From an uncultured cyanobacterium (GTDB lineage: Bacteria; Cyanobacteriota; Cyanobacteriia; Cyanobacteriales; Microcystaceae): a stretch of 39,829 nt of DNA. The translations under genes and the position numbers were made by a program. The notes under the pieces were generated by a model. It ran no database searches and was not told the origin of the DNA. It worked only from the letters and a program-made list of their open reading frames with translations. The DNA lies in assembly GCA_903887375.1 (NCBI GenBank), contig CAISPN010000093.1, positions 1 to 39,829 on the forward strand. The letters are read 5' to 3'. Shown in pieces: positions 8,397-16,976 of this stretch; position 1 is the first letter of the stretch, and every line of letters begins with the position of its first letter.

Positions 8397-10136
8397 ATGA
8401 TTAGTATCCAAGAATTTAGTACTGGTATTCAGTATGAAACAACCCCCACCGGATGGAGATCGCGTGGTTTTACCGGATATTTTATCAATAAGACTATAGA
8501 TCCTATTCCCTCTGCAATCCAAACAGCAATTAATGATAGACAATTTGCCCTTGCTGAAGGAACTATTAAAGAAAAAGTAGCCCTAATTGGCCGGGAAGTT
8601 GGTCAATCAGGCGATCAATGGTCAGTCTTAGCCGTAATTACTAGAGCAGAAGATGAATTTGGGCGCTCTTTTCCTGTCTATCGTTTTTTCTATACACAAG
8701 AAAAGGGAAATCTTGAATATTTATTGCGATGGTGGATAGATAATCAACAACCAACTTTTGATCCTTTGGACAAACCAGAGGTTAAATGGTATCAAATTGG
8801 GGAAAATATAGAAATTTCGCTCAATGATTTTCAGCAAATCCTCCAGGAAAAAGTCCCTATAGTGTTACCTCCTGAAAAAAACTATCCACCACTAGTGATC
8901 CATGCTCTAGCTCAAAAAACAGCCGGAATTGATAATGTAGCTTGGGCTTGGAATGTTGGAGGAATTGAATATCCTAATAGTTTCCATATAATCTATCCTG
9001 ATGAACCAAAAGCCTCAGAAATGATTCATAGGGTAATTCAAACCCAGCCCAATTCTATAGGAGTATTTACGGGCGAGAATATTATCAAGCTGGCAATTGA
9101 AAATTTAAGCAATGATGATGAGATTAACGGGAATGATGTAGAGACTTTAGAAACAGCCCTGGAGCAATCTAAATTTACAACCCAACAATGGTTATCCTTT
9201 TTTGAAGACAAAGGTGCCCGCCAGGCTATCGATCAGAAGATTCATACAGACAATATGGTTTGTTTATTGACTTTACAAGCAATCATTGTTCCTAGTACTA
9301 TAGCTCAGTTTTTACGTTGGTTAAAACAATCCCCCAAACAGCTGGAAAATCAAGAGATATCGACTGATTTCCAACAGCAAATGTTTACCAATATAACTAA
9401 GAGAGCTCCAGTAATGAGCCAAAATGTTAGTGATGGCGTCAAGCTTTCTATTGTCAATTTGCTAGATGAACCTGATCTACTGGAAATGACCACATGGCTG
9501 TTGAAAGATTACAGTGGTATTTGGCCTAATGCTTATCGCAATGAGGTAGACAAACTAATAGGCGAGGATCTCTCCTTAATGTCAGACTATGCCAGAAACA
9601 AAATAGGTCTCAATAAAATCTCTGAAGATACACAGGGTTTTTATTTACTGCCTTATTGGGAAAAAATTTGGTCTGAAATTAAGCAATACTGGCTCATAAA
9701 TGAGTACAAGCCTTTGGCCAAATATTTGCCAATAGCTCAGCTCATTGAAAGATTAGGCAATTATAAAGTTTCAGCAGTTTTCTATCAAATTGCCATAGGT
9801 TCAGTTCACAGAAAGCTCTATGGGAGAGTTGCGGAAACTTCCCCCACCTTTGCTATTTATAGGGGCTTTAGAATCAGAAAACAAAATGCAGGCTTAGAAA
9901 TTTTGGGTTTACCTCTGCCTAGCCTCAGAGATAAATTTGTACCAGCTATTGTTATGATTCCTCTGCTTCTAGCTTCCTTTGTTCTGGGAGGATTTACTGA
10001 ATATCTTGCCAAAATTGGTATTTCCTCAACAACAAATCCCTCTCCAAGTAAAATCAAAGAAGTAGATAAGCCTACCAATAATAATACAATGGTTCCGCCC
10101 ACTCCGATGCCATTGATTCCTTCCAAAAAACCATAG
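8397..10136 (+). CDS. GAP1-like GTPase-associated protein with C-terminal membrane anchor
   Basis: A 579-aa protein with no easily named enzyme motif. Its N-terminal ~110 residues (ISIQEFSTGIQYE, later EGTIKEKVALIGREVG and AEDEFGRSFPVYRFF) resemble the N-terminal domain of 'GTPase-associated protein 1', predicted from neighbourhoods of paired GTPases. The middle (about 120-500) is mainly helical. One transmembrane helix (about 514-532, FVPAIVMIPLLLASFVLGG) is followed by a Pro/Ser/Lys-rich tail. It therefore probably tethers the GTPase module to the cytoplasmic membrane. A strong RBS (GAGGAGA, 8380-8386) precedes ATG 8397. It lies 25 bases after GTPase 2 and 3 bases before the next gene. The GAP1 assignment is inference and needs a profile search. 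Confidence 0.75.
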   Translation: MISIQEFSTGIQYETTPTGWRSRGFTGYFINKTIDPIPSAIQTAINDRQFALAEGTIKEKVALIGREVGQSGDQWSVLAVITRAEDEFGRSFPVYRFFYTQEKGNLEYLLRWWIDNQQPTFDPLDKPEVKWYQIGENIEISLNDFQQILQEKVPIVLPPEKNYPPLVIHALAQKTAGIDNVAWAWNVGGIEYPNSFHIIYPDEPKASEMIHRVIQTQPNSIGVFTGENIIKLAIENLSNDDEINGNDVETLETALEQSKFTTQQWLSFFEDKGARQAIDQKIHTDNMVCLLTLQAIIVPSTIAQFLRWLKQSPKQLENQEISTDFQQQMFTNITKRAPVMSQNVSDGVKLSIVNLLDEPDLLEMTTWLLKDYSGIWPNAYRNEVDKLIGEDLSLMSDYARNKIGLNKISEDTQGFYLLPYWEKIWSEIKQYWLINEYKPLAKYLPIAQLIERLGNYKVSAVFYQIAIGSVHRKLYGRVAETSPTFAIYRGFRIRKQNAGLEILGLPLPSLRDKFVPAIVMIPLLLASFVLGGFTEYLAKIGISSTTNPSPSKIKEVDKPTNNNTMVPPTPMPLIPSKKP

Positions 10137-10139
10137 TAG

Positions 10140-11180
10140 ATGAGACTGTATCTTTACTTAATAGCAGGGTTAACTTCTGCACTTTTGGGCTGGAGTATTG
10201 GTCACTTTTTTTTAAGCGATCTCAATATCATTAAAATATTGCCCTATCCAGAGATTGTCCTTTTTCCCTCTCTTGCTATTTCACTTTCAGTTGGCATGGT
10301 TCTCAATGAAATATTCATCAGTAACCCTACTAGATTTAGACTCTCTTGTAAAAAATCACTCAGACCTCTTTTTCTATCTTTGGTAACAGGAGCAGCAATA
10401 GGCTTAATTGGTGGAATTTTAGCTCTTATTTTCTATCTGCCGATATTCAATATTGCTACTAATTGGACAAGAGTGTTGAGCTGGCTATTACTAGGTGCAA
10501 CTGTTGGACTCTCAGAAGGACTCACCTGGATTTTAGCTAAGTATGACCAATCTCAAAAACGTTTACACATAAGCCTAACTGTTGGAAGCTTAGCAGGTTT
10601 AGCGATAGGGCTAATCTTAGAACTATTTCGCCAAAAAATTACTGAATCTTTCTTAGCAACGCTAGAAGATATTATAGGTTTTGCTATACTCGGAACAGTC
10701 CTAGCATTGGTTTTGAGTTTAACTTTTTCGCCTAGTTATCTCAGCGCCCTTAGAGCTGGTTCTGGCTTTGAATATACTACTAATCAAAGCTATAACGACG
10801 ACTATCCCAAAATCAACAATCCAATTTTAAAATTTGTCAATAAAAATCAAGGGGAAAAAATAGAAGAAGGACTCTCTATTGGCTTACCCAATAATAATAG
10901 ATCAGTTAAGGTAAAAATTGGATCTGCCCCGGATGATGATATATATCTACCAGGAATTCCCCCTTCTTTGGCTATTGTTAATCTGGAGAGGCGTAGTACT
11001 TTCCTGGTTCCTGCCAAAGAACATCTCAACCTAATATATATCAACGGAACAAGATTGACTAGTGATGAACCAGTGCTTCTCAAACACAATTATCTAGTCA
11101 GTTTCACTAATTGGAACAACAATGGAAAAAAAGTCTACCGCTTTGTTTTTTATAATCGTTTCCTTGATCCCCAGGCTTAG
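10140..11180 (+). CDS. Six-helix membrane protein with degenerate C-terminal FHA-like domain
   Basis: A 346-aa integral membrane protein. Hydrophobic helices fall at about 4-25, 38-58, 76-100, 112-133, 143-163 and 176-196, many rich in Gly/Ala as in small-residue packing helices. A cytosolic linker leads to residues ~245-340, which have a forkhead-associated pattern: VKIGSAPDDDIYL, then LNLIYINGTRL and PVLLKHNYLVSF. The Gly and the 'D-x-Ile' strand are kept, but the Arg after IG is Ser and the Ser-x-x-His motif is missing. Phosphothreonine binding is doubtful. It could be a membrane platform or sensor of the cassette. Its 3' end overlaps the next gene by 59 bases. Confidence 0.82.
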   Translation: MRLYLYLIAGLTSALLGWSIGHFFLSDLNIIKILPYPEIVLFPSLAISLSVGMVLNEIFISNPTRFRLSCKKSLRPLFLSLVTGAAIGLIGGILALIFYLPIFNIATNWTRVLSWLLLGATVGLSEGLTWILAKYDQSQKRLHISLTVGSLAGLAIGLILELFRQKITESFLATLEDIIGFAILGTVLALVLSLTFSPSYLSALRAGSGFEYTTNQSYNDDYPKINNPILKFVNKNQGEKIEEGLSIGLPNNNRSVKVKIGSAPDDDIYLPGIPPSLAIVNLERRSTFLVPAKEHLNLIYINGTRLTSDEPVLLKHNYLVSFTNWNNNGKKVYRFVFYNRFLDPQA

Positions 11181-12264
11181 TCTGGCGCTATTTTTTTTGA
11201 GTAATCTATTTATCTGCGCTGCTAGCGCAAAAGTAAAAAGTGTAATCCTGGAAAATTCACCTATTCTAGTTGGTGATAAGGTTAGCTTACGCGTAAAAAT
11301 TAAAGGAACAGACGATCAACTTATTTCTAATCTTAAGCAACAAAACTTCCAAATCAAGCTAGATGGAGTTCTCCAAAATAATTTCCAATTTCAGCCAGTT
11401 GAATTAGCTCACTCTCAGAAATCTTGGACCATCATCTTGTTAGATATGTCAATTAATAACAAAGAAGCAGTTCAAACCATCAAGCAGCTAATAACAGACA
11501 ACAATATACAAATCTCTCTAGTGCCTTTCGGCAACAAGACAAAAAATTGTCAGGGATTTACCGGATATAAAGACAGCGCTGAACTAGATCGTTTTCTTCT
11601 AGCTAAAGATGCTAAAGTGCAAAACTATTTAGATTATCTACAAACACAAGGCACCTGCGCTTCAACTGATATATATATGCCAGTTGAACAAGCTCTCAAA
11701 CTTTTGAGCAATCAAAGAGATTCTCGTTTTTACCCAGGAGATAACCTTGAAAAACCTAAACTCTCAATCATACTTTTAAGTATTGGTCGCAAAAATGATG
11801 CCATTCAAGAGCACAATCTTAAAAAGCTGCTCTCTTTTGTAAAAGATATGCAAAAAAATAGCAATTATAATCCAATCACTGTCAATATTCTCACCTATGT
11901 ACCCCACCATAAAGATGATAGTCCTATCCAAAAAATGGCTGATGTCACAGGAGGAATTTGGGAATTTGCCGCTGATCCGACAGCAATTGCCCGAAAACTT
12001 TATCTTGTTTTAGATTCTCTAGCTGGCAAATATGAGCTCTCTTATATCCATCCACAGGCAACTAGAGCTAGTAAACACAAAGTAACGATAGCTGCAAATG
12101 GGGTATCTTCTAATCCCTCTTATTACACTATCAAAGTCTTTGGCAGGAGCCTGCCTTTTGAACAGCGCTTACTCATCGCAATATGCACTATTGTACTTTT
12201 GTGCTTTGGCGGGATTGCTCCTTTTGCGCTTTGGGGAAAAATCCTCAAAAATAAAAATAACTAG
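11122..12264 (+). CDS. Exported vWA-domain protein with C-terminal membrane anchor
   Basis: A 380-aa protein with an N-terminal hydrophobic export signal (about 8-35, ending near AASA), an extracytoplasmic vWA-like domain and a C-terminal transmembrane helix (about 350-372) with a basic end (KILKNKNN). The vWA core begins SWTIILLDMSIN. The metal-site motif DxSxS reads D108-x-S110-x-N112. The later conserved Asp of the third MIDAS loop is absent (IILLSIGRKN). The metal site is therefore degenerate. The start is uncertain: ATG 11122 overlaps the previous gene by 59 bases, and a TTG at 11164 would give a shorter signal peptide (MIPRLSLALFF). It may sense or scaffold on the periplasmic side. Confidence is good for topology, moderate for the vWA call. 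Confidence 0.78.
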   Translation: MEKKSTALFFIIVSLIPRLSLALFFLSNLFICAASAKVKSVILENSPILVGDKVSLRVKIKGTDDQLISNLKQQNFQIKLDGVLQNNFQFQPVELAHSQKSWTIILLDMSINNKEAVQTIKQLITDNNIQISLVPFGNKTKNCQGFTGYKDSAELDRFLLAKDAKVQNYLDYLQTQGTCASTDIYMPVEQALKLLSNQRDSRFYPGDNLEKPKLSIILLSIGRKNDAIQEHNLKKLLSFVKDMQKNSNYNPITVNILTYVPHHKDDSPIQKMADVTGGIWEFAADPTAIARKLYLVLDSLAGKYELSYIHPQATRASKHKVTIAANGVSSNPSYYTIKVFGRSLPFEQRLLIAICTIVLLCFGGIAPFALWGKILKNKNN

Positions 12265-12266
12265 CC

Positions 12267-13055
12267 ATGAAATCACTTAGAATCAATGCTCTAATTATCT
12301 TGACTTTAAGCATTATAGCCTTAATTTTTCGTGCTCAGCAGCAAATGACAAACGAGCTGATTAGTTGTCCAAATAGTGCTCAAAATCTCTTAGAATTAAA
12401 AGCTCTCAAAATGATTAATATTTCTTCTCGTTCTAGTTTATTATCTGGTAAAGTAAATTCCAATCAAGATCTTGGCTATATTTTCTGGGGAAAAGCCGGT
12501 CAGCATTTCAATTATAGTAAAATAGGCGATATTTGTCTCTGGCTATATAGCCCAGATAACAAAATAGTTAATCAAACAGTCTTACCTATAACTGGCAAGT
12601 ATATTTTGCAGGTTGCCAGTGCAAAAGATACAGTAAATTTTGAAATACATACAACTTTAGAAGAAGATCCTAAAATCGCCCAAAATATCAAGCAAAATAG
12701 GGAAAATCTCTTAAAAATCTCCTCAATTAAACCCAAATTAACTGATCAAACTATCTTTGAAAATCTACTCAATGATCATTTTACTCAATTAAATGATCAA
12801 GAATATAAAAAAGCATGGTTAGATCTCTCTCCTAAATTTCAAGCAAGACTTAAAAATTATCAAGCTTATGGTAACATTTGGCGGAAATTCACCAGTCTTA
12901 GACTTTTCAATATGGTAGTTGTATCAAAAACCGACAAAGATGTCATTTTGGCCATAGAAGTTAATTATTTATCTTTTGAACGAGCCATTGGCACAATTAC
13001 CCTCGTTTTTGATTCCCAAAAATCTAAGTGGTTAATTGAGAATGTTAGTATTTAA
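12267..13055 (+). CDS. Membrane-anchored extracytoplasmic protein, PPC-like plus NTF2-like domains
   Basis: A 262-aa protein with an N-terminal signal anchor (about 7-22) and an outward-facing remainder. Residues ~50-130 (SSLLSGKVNSNQDLGYIFW, then AGQHFNYS and TGKYILQV) resemble the PPC or lysozyme-inhibitor-like beta-sandwich that often follows cyanobacterial kinases. Residues ~165-262 (LNDHFTQLNDQEYKKAWLDL, later GTITLVFDSQKSKWLIENV) look like an NTF2-like cone fold. No catalytic residues stand out. It starts 2 bases after the previous gene and so is coupled to it. A ligand-sensing or cell-wall-facing role is inferred from topology only. Confidence 0.72.
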   Translation: MKSLRINALIILTLSIIALIFRAQQQMTNELISCPNSAQNLLELKALKMINISSRSSLLSGKVNSNQDLGYIFWGKAGQHFNYSKIGDICLWLYSPDNKIVNQTVLPITGKYILQVASAKDTVNFEIHTTLEEDPKIAQNIKQNRENLLKISSIKPKLTDQTIFENLLNDHFTQLNDQEYKKAWLDLSPKFQARLKNYQAYGNIWRKFTSLRLFNMVVVSKTDKDVILAIEVNYLSFERAIGTITLVFDSQKSKWLIENVSI

Positions 13056-13093
13056 TTTAGTTGATTAGTAAAAAGATATAATAGAGTTTTGTT

Positions 13094-13477
13094 ATGATTA
13101 ATTATATTTTTGAATTAAAAATAGAGGGAGACCATGAAGTTTATCAATATATTTTAGATCTAGATTTAGAACAAGAAAACCATCCTGAGTTTGTTTTTGA
13201 TACGAATCTCAAGCAAATCATCAAAGCTAGTCTAGAAAGCCAAAGTGATTGTAAAATTAATTCAATACAAATAAATTATATGCTCGATATCTGGGCTCAG
13301 GATATAGCACAGGGTTACCGAACAACTCAAATAAGTCTCGATCTTGCCTATGTTATCCAAGATAAACTGAGCAGATTACAAGATCAAGGTCTTCAAGATC
13401 CGCCCCAAATATCAGACCCACCTCTAGACCAGATAGAACCAACAATGCTTCCCCCTTTAACCCTCATTCCTGATTAA
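13094..13477 (+). CDS. Small acidic orphan protein of the cassette
   Basis: A 127-residue protein I do not recognise. It has no membrane segment. It begins with a beta-rich stretch (NYIFELKIEGDHEVYQYILDL), continues with helices (LAYVIQDKLSRLQDQG) and ends in an acidic Pro-rich tail (DPPLDQIEPTMLPPLTLIPD) that looks disordered. The 38-base gap before it is the largest inside the cassette. It contains TATAAT at 13077-13082 but no properly spaced -35 box. The vWA gene begins 2 bases after its stop, so it is probably translated together with it and may be an adaptor. Confidence 0.72.
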   Translation: MINYIFELKIEGDHEVYQYILDLDLEQENHPEFVFDTNLKQIIKASLESQSDCKINSIQINYMLDIWAQDIAQGYRTTQISLDLAYVIQDKLSRLQDQGLQDPPQISDPPLDQIEPTMLPPLTLIPD

Positions 13478-13479
13478 AT

Positions 13480-14862
13480 ATGTTAGATGTGAGCATAGTA
13501 GCCAATCGCGAGATTTTAACTGCGCAAATAGCCCCCCAAAAAATGTTTGTCATGTTGAAACTTCGTCCCAATAGGAGTATCTCGCAAAGTACTCCTGCTA
13601 CCAATTTTGTATTTCTCATAGATACCAGCGGTTCAATGTATGAGGTGGTTTCAGGAGAGACCAATCCAACAGGCAAAGTCTACCAAATCGACGGGAAAAC
13701 TTACCAACAGGTCAAAGGTGGCAAGAGCAAAATGGATCTAGTGATAGATTCTCTCAAAACCTTGGTAGATTCTGGGCAATTACAGCCAAGTGACCGCATA
13801 GCCATCGTCAAATTTGATGATCAGAGCGCTACTTTAATTCCTTTAACTAGTGCCATTGAGAAAGACAAGCTTATCGATGCAATTGAAAGTTTAAAAAAAT
13901 TCTCCGGCGGTACTTATCTAGGCAAAGGTATGCAGGAATCTCTGCAACTGTTATCTTTTCAAACAATGAGCAGTCGCAGAGTGCTAATTTTTACTGATGG
14001 GATGACTTTTGATGAGGAATTTTCTCAAGAGCTAGCCAGAAAATTCGCCTCGGAAAATATACCAATTACAGCTCTAGGAGTCGGAAATTATCAAGAAGAT
14101 TTGCTAATTTATTTAGGTGAAGTTACTGGTGGGCGACTTTTTCACATTACTACAGAAGAAAACAATAGTGAATTAGCCATCTCTATCGACAAGTTACCCC
14201 AGAAGATAATTGAAGAATTTAGCCAAGCCCAACAGGATGTTGTGACTAATCTGCATCTGCATTGTAAAACAGTACAAGGAGTTGAATTAACCCGCATAGC
14301 TAGGGTGTATCCAGAACCAGCCGAATTCGACCTTATCGTACAGCCATATAGTATAGGTAATGCATCCGCCAACGATGAAACTATATTTATACTTGAATTT
14401 AATATCACTAATCGACCAGCTGCCAAAGTGCGCATTGCTCAATTAGGCTTGACCTATGATGTTCCTGGTAAAAACCAAAAGGGAGAATTTCCACCACAAA
14501 ATCTGGTTGTTCAATTTGTCAATGGAGAGGTCGATGTTTCCTTTAATGAAGAGGTAATGGGTTATCTACAACAATTAAATACAGTAGGTCTAATCAAGCA
14601 AGCAACCCAGTTAGCTCAAAATGACCCAGCCAAAGCCACAGAACTATTAGAAGCGGCCAAAAGGCTCACTTTACGCATCGGCAATGAAACTATGCGCAAG
14701 ACCATTTCTCTGGCTCAAGATGAATTGCGCAAAACTCGCAAAATTTCTGATGCTACCCGCAAAACTATTAAAATGGGTTCTAGAGGAAAGACAATACTGA
14801 TTGATGAGCAACAAGATGATTCACTTTCAGAAGAAACAATTCGTCAAATCTCAGAAACTTAG
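13480..14862 (+). CDS. Cytosolic vWA-domain protein with intact MIDAS
   Basis: A 460-aa protein with a canonical von Willebrand factor A domain. MIDAS residues are D48-x-S50-x-S52 (FVFLIDTSGSM), a threonine at 145 (SGGTYLGKGM) and D173 in LIFTDGMTF. Together they give a functional metal-dependent binding site. After the vWA domain (about 40-235) comes a beta-rich region (about 245-365) and a helical C-terminus with several Lys/Thr-rich stretches. Those Thr residues (RKTRKISDATRKTIKMGS) are plausible phosphorylation targets. No signal peptide is present. Its position just before FHA, PP2C and kinase genes recalls TerY-P triads, where vWA, PP2C and kinase travel together; that link is inference. 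Confidence 0.9.
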   Translation: MLDVSIVANREILTAQIAPQKMFVMLKLRPNRSISQSTPATNFVFLIDTSGSMYEVVSGETNPTGKVYQIDGKTYQQVKGGKSKMDLVIDSLKTLVDSGQLQPSDRIAIVKFDDQSATLIPLTSAIEKDKLIDAIESLKKFSGGTYLGKGMQESLQLLSFQTMSSRRVLIFTDGMTFDEEFSQELARKFASENIPITALGVGNYQEDLLIYLGEVTGGRLFHITTEENNSELAISIDKLPQKIIEEFSQAQQDVVTNLHLHCKTVQGVELTRIARVYPEPAEFDLIVQPYSIGNASANDETIFILEFNITNRPAAKVRIAQLGLTYDVPGKNQKGEFPPQNLVVQFVNGEVDVSFNEEVMGYLQQLNTVGLIKQATQLAQNDPAKATELLEAAKRLTLRIGNETMRKTISLAQDELRKTRKISDATRKTIKMGSRGKTILIDEQQDDSLSEETIRQISET

Positions 14863-14885
14863 AAATTTAAAATATATTGTTATTT

Positions 14886-15353
14886 ATGAGTAAAGTTTGT
14901 TCAGCTTGTTTCCATGACAATCCAGATTCTGTAGTTTTTTGCGAAGTTTGTGGTATTGAATTATCTCTCCCTGAAAATTCTACTAGTGAAACTCCAGAAA
15001 AAGAACAGGAAAATTATCAGCCCCCCTCATCTTTATTAGCCAAACAGCCAAATGCTCCAATTGCCCAATTTACCCTAGAGGGAACTTCTCTTTTAATTGG
15101 CCGCTTCGATCCAGATTTAGGACCAGTAGAAATAGATCTTGAAGGCTTCATTGGAGATGAAACTATTTCGCGCAACCATGCAGAAATCTATCTTGAAAAT
15201 GGATTTTGGAAAATCAAAGATCTTGGATCCGTAAATGGAGTATTTATTAAAAAATCTGGACAGACTCGTTTTAGTCCACGCATCAGCGAGCCAACAGTTT
15301 TGGAAATTGGCGATGAGCTCTCAATAGCCAAAATCCGTTTTCTGGTTCAATAA
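14886..15353 (+). CDS. Zinc-ribbon plus FHA phosphopeptide-binding protein
   Basis: A 155-aa protein. The N-terminus is a zinc ribbon with Cys at 5, 8, 19 and 22. After a Glu/Pro-rich linker comes a complete FHA domain (about 62-155). The domain shows IGR (71-73), S95-R-N-H98 and N117 in GSVNGVFI, the residues that bind phosphothreonine. It should read the product of the kinase two genes downstream. The same frame opens at a TTG (14877), but ATG 14886 is preferred because it places the ribbon at the same position as in the kinase. It is 23 bases after the vWA gene and 6 before PP2C. Confidence 0.93.
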   Translation: MSKVCSACFHDNPDSVVFCEVCGIELSLPENSTSETPEKEQENYQPPSSLLAKQPNAPIAQFTLEGTSLLIGRFDPDLGPVEIDLEGFIGDETISRNHAEIYLENGFWKIKDLGSVNGVFIKKSGQTRFSPRISEPTVLEIGDELSIAKIRFLVQ

Positions 15354-15359
15354 AAGCCC

Positions 15360-16976
15360 ATGAGTAGTCTGACTATTCAAGTTGACACCTGTTTTGAGCT
15401 CTTAGATCTTAAGCTGGAAATTCAAGCTTATCTGGGAAATAGAGAGGATGTCTACTATTTCAAAACTCTCATCTACCAACAAGAGCAAACTAATATTGGT
15501 CTGTTGCGTGTTGGCTCTTCCACTGGTGGGCTCCATAGAGAACTTCTTTTGAGAGAATATCTCAAAGAGCACAAGATGATCTCTCCTTTAATAAATATCT
15601 CCAGAGAAATCGATCCCAAGATTGTTATTCCCATAGAACCAGTTGATGATTCTCAATATCTAGAAGAAGAATATTATCCAGAAGAAGATATCTTCACTAG
15701 CTTGAGCGAAAAAATAATACTTCTAAGTCAATATCCGCAAGAATCTCTCGAACTTGAAGATCTTGCTAGTTCTCTAATAAGTATTACCCAGATTTGCCAA
15801 TTTTTTCGCTATGTCAGTCAAAACGGCTGGTGTTTTGTCTCTCTTTTGCCTGAATACATCACAAAAGGTCCGCTGGTATGTTTTTATGATCTTACCTGCG
15901 CATATCCTTTGAATTCACCGGTTACATTGTCAAATCTTGATCGCTACTGCGTTAGAGAACTTATCTACAAGCATCCAGTTCAAGAGCAAGATAGTAGTTA
16001 TGTTATCGGAAAATTAATTGCTAAAATTTTTGCAATTGATGATAGCGAGCTAGTGAGTCTTGATTCTCTCACGCTTGAGCAAAAAAAAGTCCCTTTGCTT
16101 TGGCAAATTATTTCACTTTCTCTTTATCCTATTGCCCAAAATCGCCCATCTCTTTCGCAACTGCTAAGCTTACTGGTAGCACTGCGCAGAAATCTCCTAG
16201 CTCAAAAAATTGATTGGGAAATTGCCAGTGATTCTATTGTGGGACTTTCCCAATATCGCCTCGAAAATGAGGATAGTTATCTCATCAGGCAGCAAAAAAG
16301 CAATAATGGCTCAATTATTTTAGCGGCAGTAGCCGATGGAATGGGCGGACTCAATAAAGGAGAAATTGCCAGCAGCAGTGCAATTGAGGCTCTGAGTTTA
16401 GCCAACTTTCCTAGTGAGTCAGAAAGTATTCCAGAATATCTCAATAACCTAATAAATCAAGCCAATTTGTCAGTCAGAACTAAAGCTCGAGATGGTGGAA
16501 CTACCTTAAGTTGTGTTTTGATTAGAGGATCCCAGCTTCATGTTGCCCATGTAGGAGATAGTCGAATTTATTTAATTAGAAATCATCTAATTTGCCAATT
16601 AACTCAAGACCATTCTCTAGTTACAATGCTTGTAGCCAATGGGCAAATTGGATTAGATGAGGCTATTGACCATCTTGATCACTCAGTTCTTTTGCGCTCA
16701 TTAGGAACTAAACCGCAAATTTTTGCAGATTATATTCACAGTCTGAAAAATTTTGGACAGGATGCTCATTTAACTCTAAAAGATCAAGATCTTTTGATTC
16801 TCTGTTGTGATGGAGTTTGGGAGCATCTTTGCCCTGAAGAAATTTTGAATATTTTTGATAGCAATAATACTAGATTGCAGAGCTCATTAAAAATAGCGAT
16901 GGAAGAAATTCTCCAAAAAGGAGCAAAAGATAACGCCACCTTGATTGCCTTGAGGATTCATTTGAGCAATGAATGA
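15360..16976 (+). CDS. PP2C-family Ser/Thr phosphatase fused to a pseudokinase-like N-terminus
   Basis: A 538-aa protein. Residues ~290-535 are a PPM/PP2C phosphatase: ED at 304-305, DGMGG (326-330), GGTTLSCV (379-386), VGDSRIYLI (398-406), DG at 484-485 and DN at 524-525, all metal-binding or structural signatures. It should remove phosphate from targets of the neighbouring kinase. The first ~280 residues lack VAIK, HRD and DFG motifs, yet their end resembles a kinase C-lobe (VIGKLIAKIF near 215, then YPIAQNRPSLSQLLSLL at 256-272). I therefore infer a degenerate kinase fold. The stop overlaps the kinase start in ATGAATGA (16969-16976), indicating translational coupling. Confidence 0.93.
   Translation: MSSLTIQVDTCFELLDLKLEIQAYLGNREDVYYFKTLIYQQEQTNIGLLRVGSSTGGLHRELLLREYLKEHKMISPLINISREIDPKIVIPIEPVDDSQYLEEEYYPEEDIFTSLSEKIILLSQYPQESLELEDLASSLISITQICQFFRYVSQNGWCFVSLLPEYITKGPLVCFYDLTCAYPLNSPVTLSNLDRYCVRELIYKHPVQEQDSSYVIGKLIAKIFAIDDSELVSLDSLTLEQKKVPLLWQIISLSLYPIAQNRPSLSQLLSLLVALRRNLLAQKIDWEIASDSIVGLSQYRLENEDSYLIRQQKSNNGSIILAAVADGMGGLNKGEIASSSAIEALSLANFPSESESIPEYLNNLINQANLSVRTKARDGGTTLSCVLIRGSQLHVAHVGDSRIYLIRNHLICQLTQDHSLVTMLVANGQIGLDEAIDHLDHSVLLRSLGTKPQIFADYIHSLKNFGQDAHLTLKDQDLLILCCDGVWEHLCPEEILNIFDSNNTRLQSSLKIAMEEILQKGAKDNATLIALRIHLSNE

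Noticed and set aside
12098-12280. 60-aa plus-strand frame overlapping the exported vWA gene end
   Set aside because: It is out of frame with two good genes and has no domain or RBS; a shadow.
13061-13082. Possible promoter TTGATT...TATAAT before the 127-aa orphan gene
   Set aside because: The boxes are only 10 bases apart, the leader to ATG 13094 would be about 5 bases, and the region lies in a tight operon. TATAAT alone is weak evidence in AT-rich DNA.
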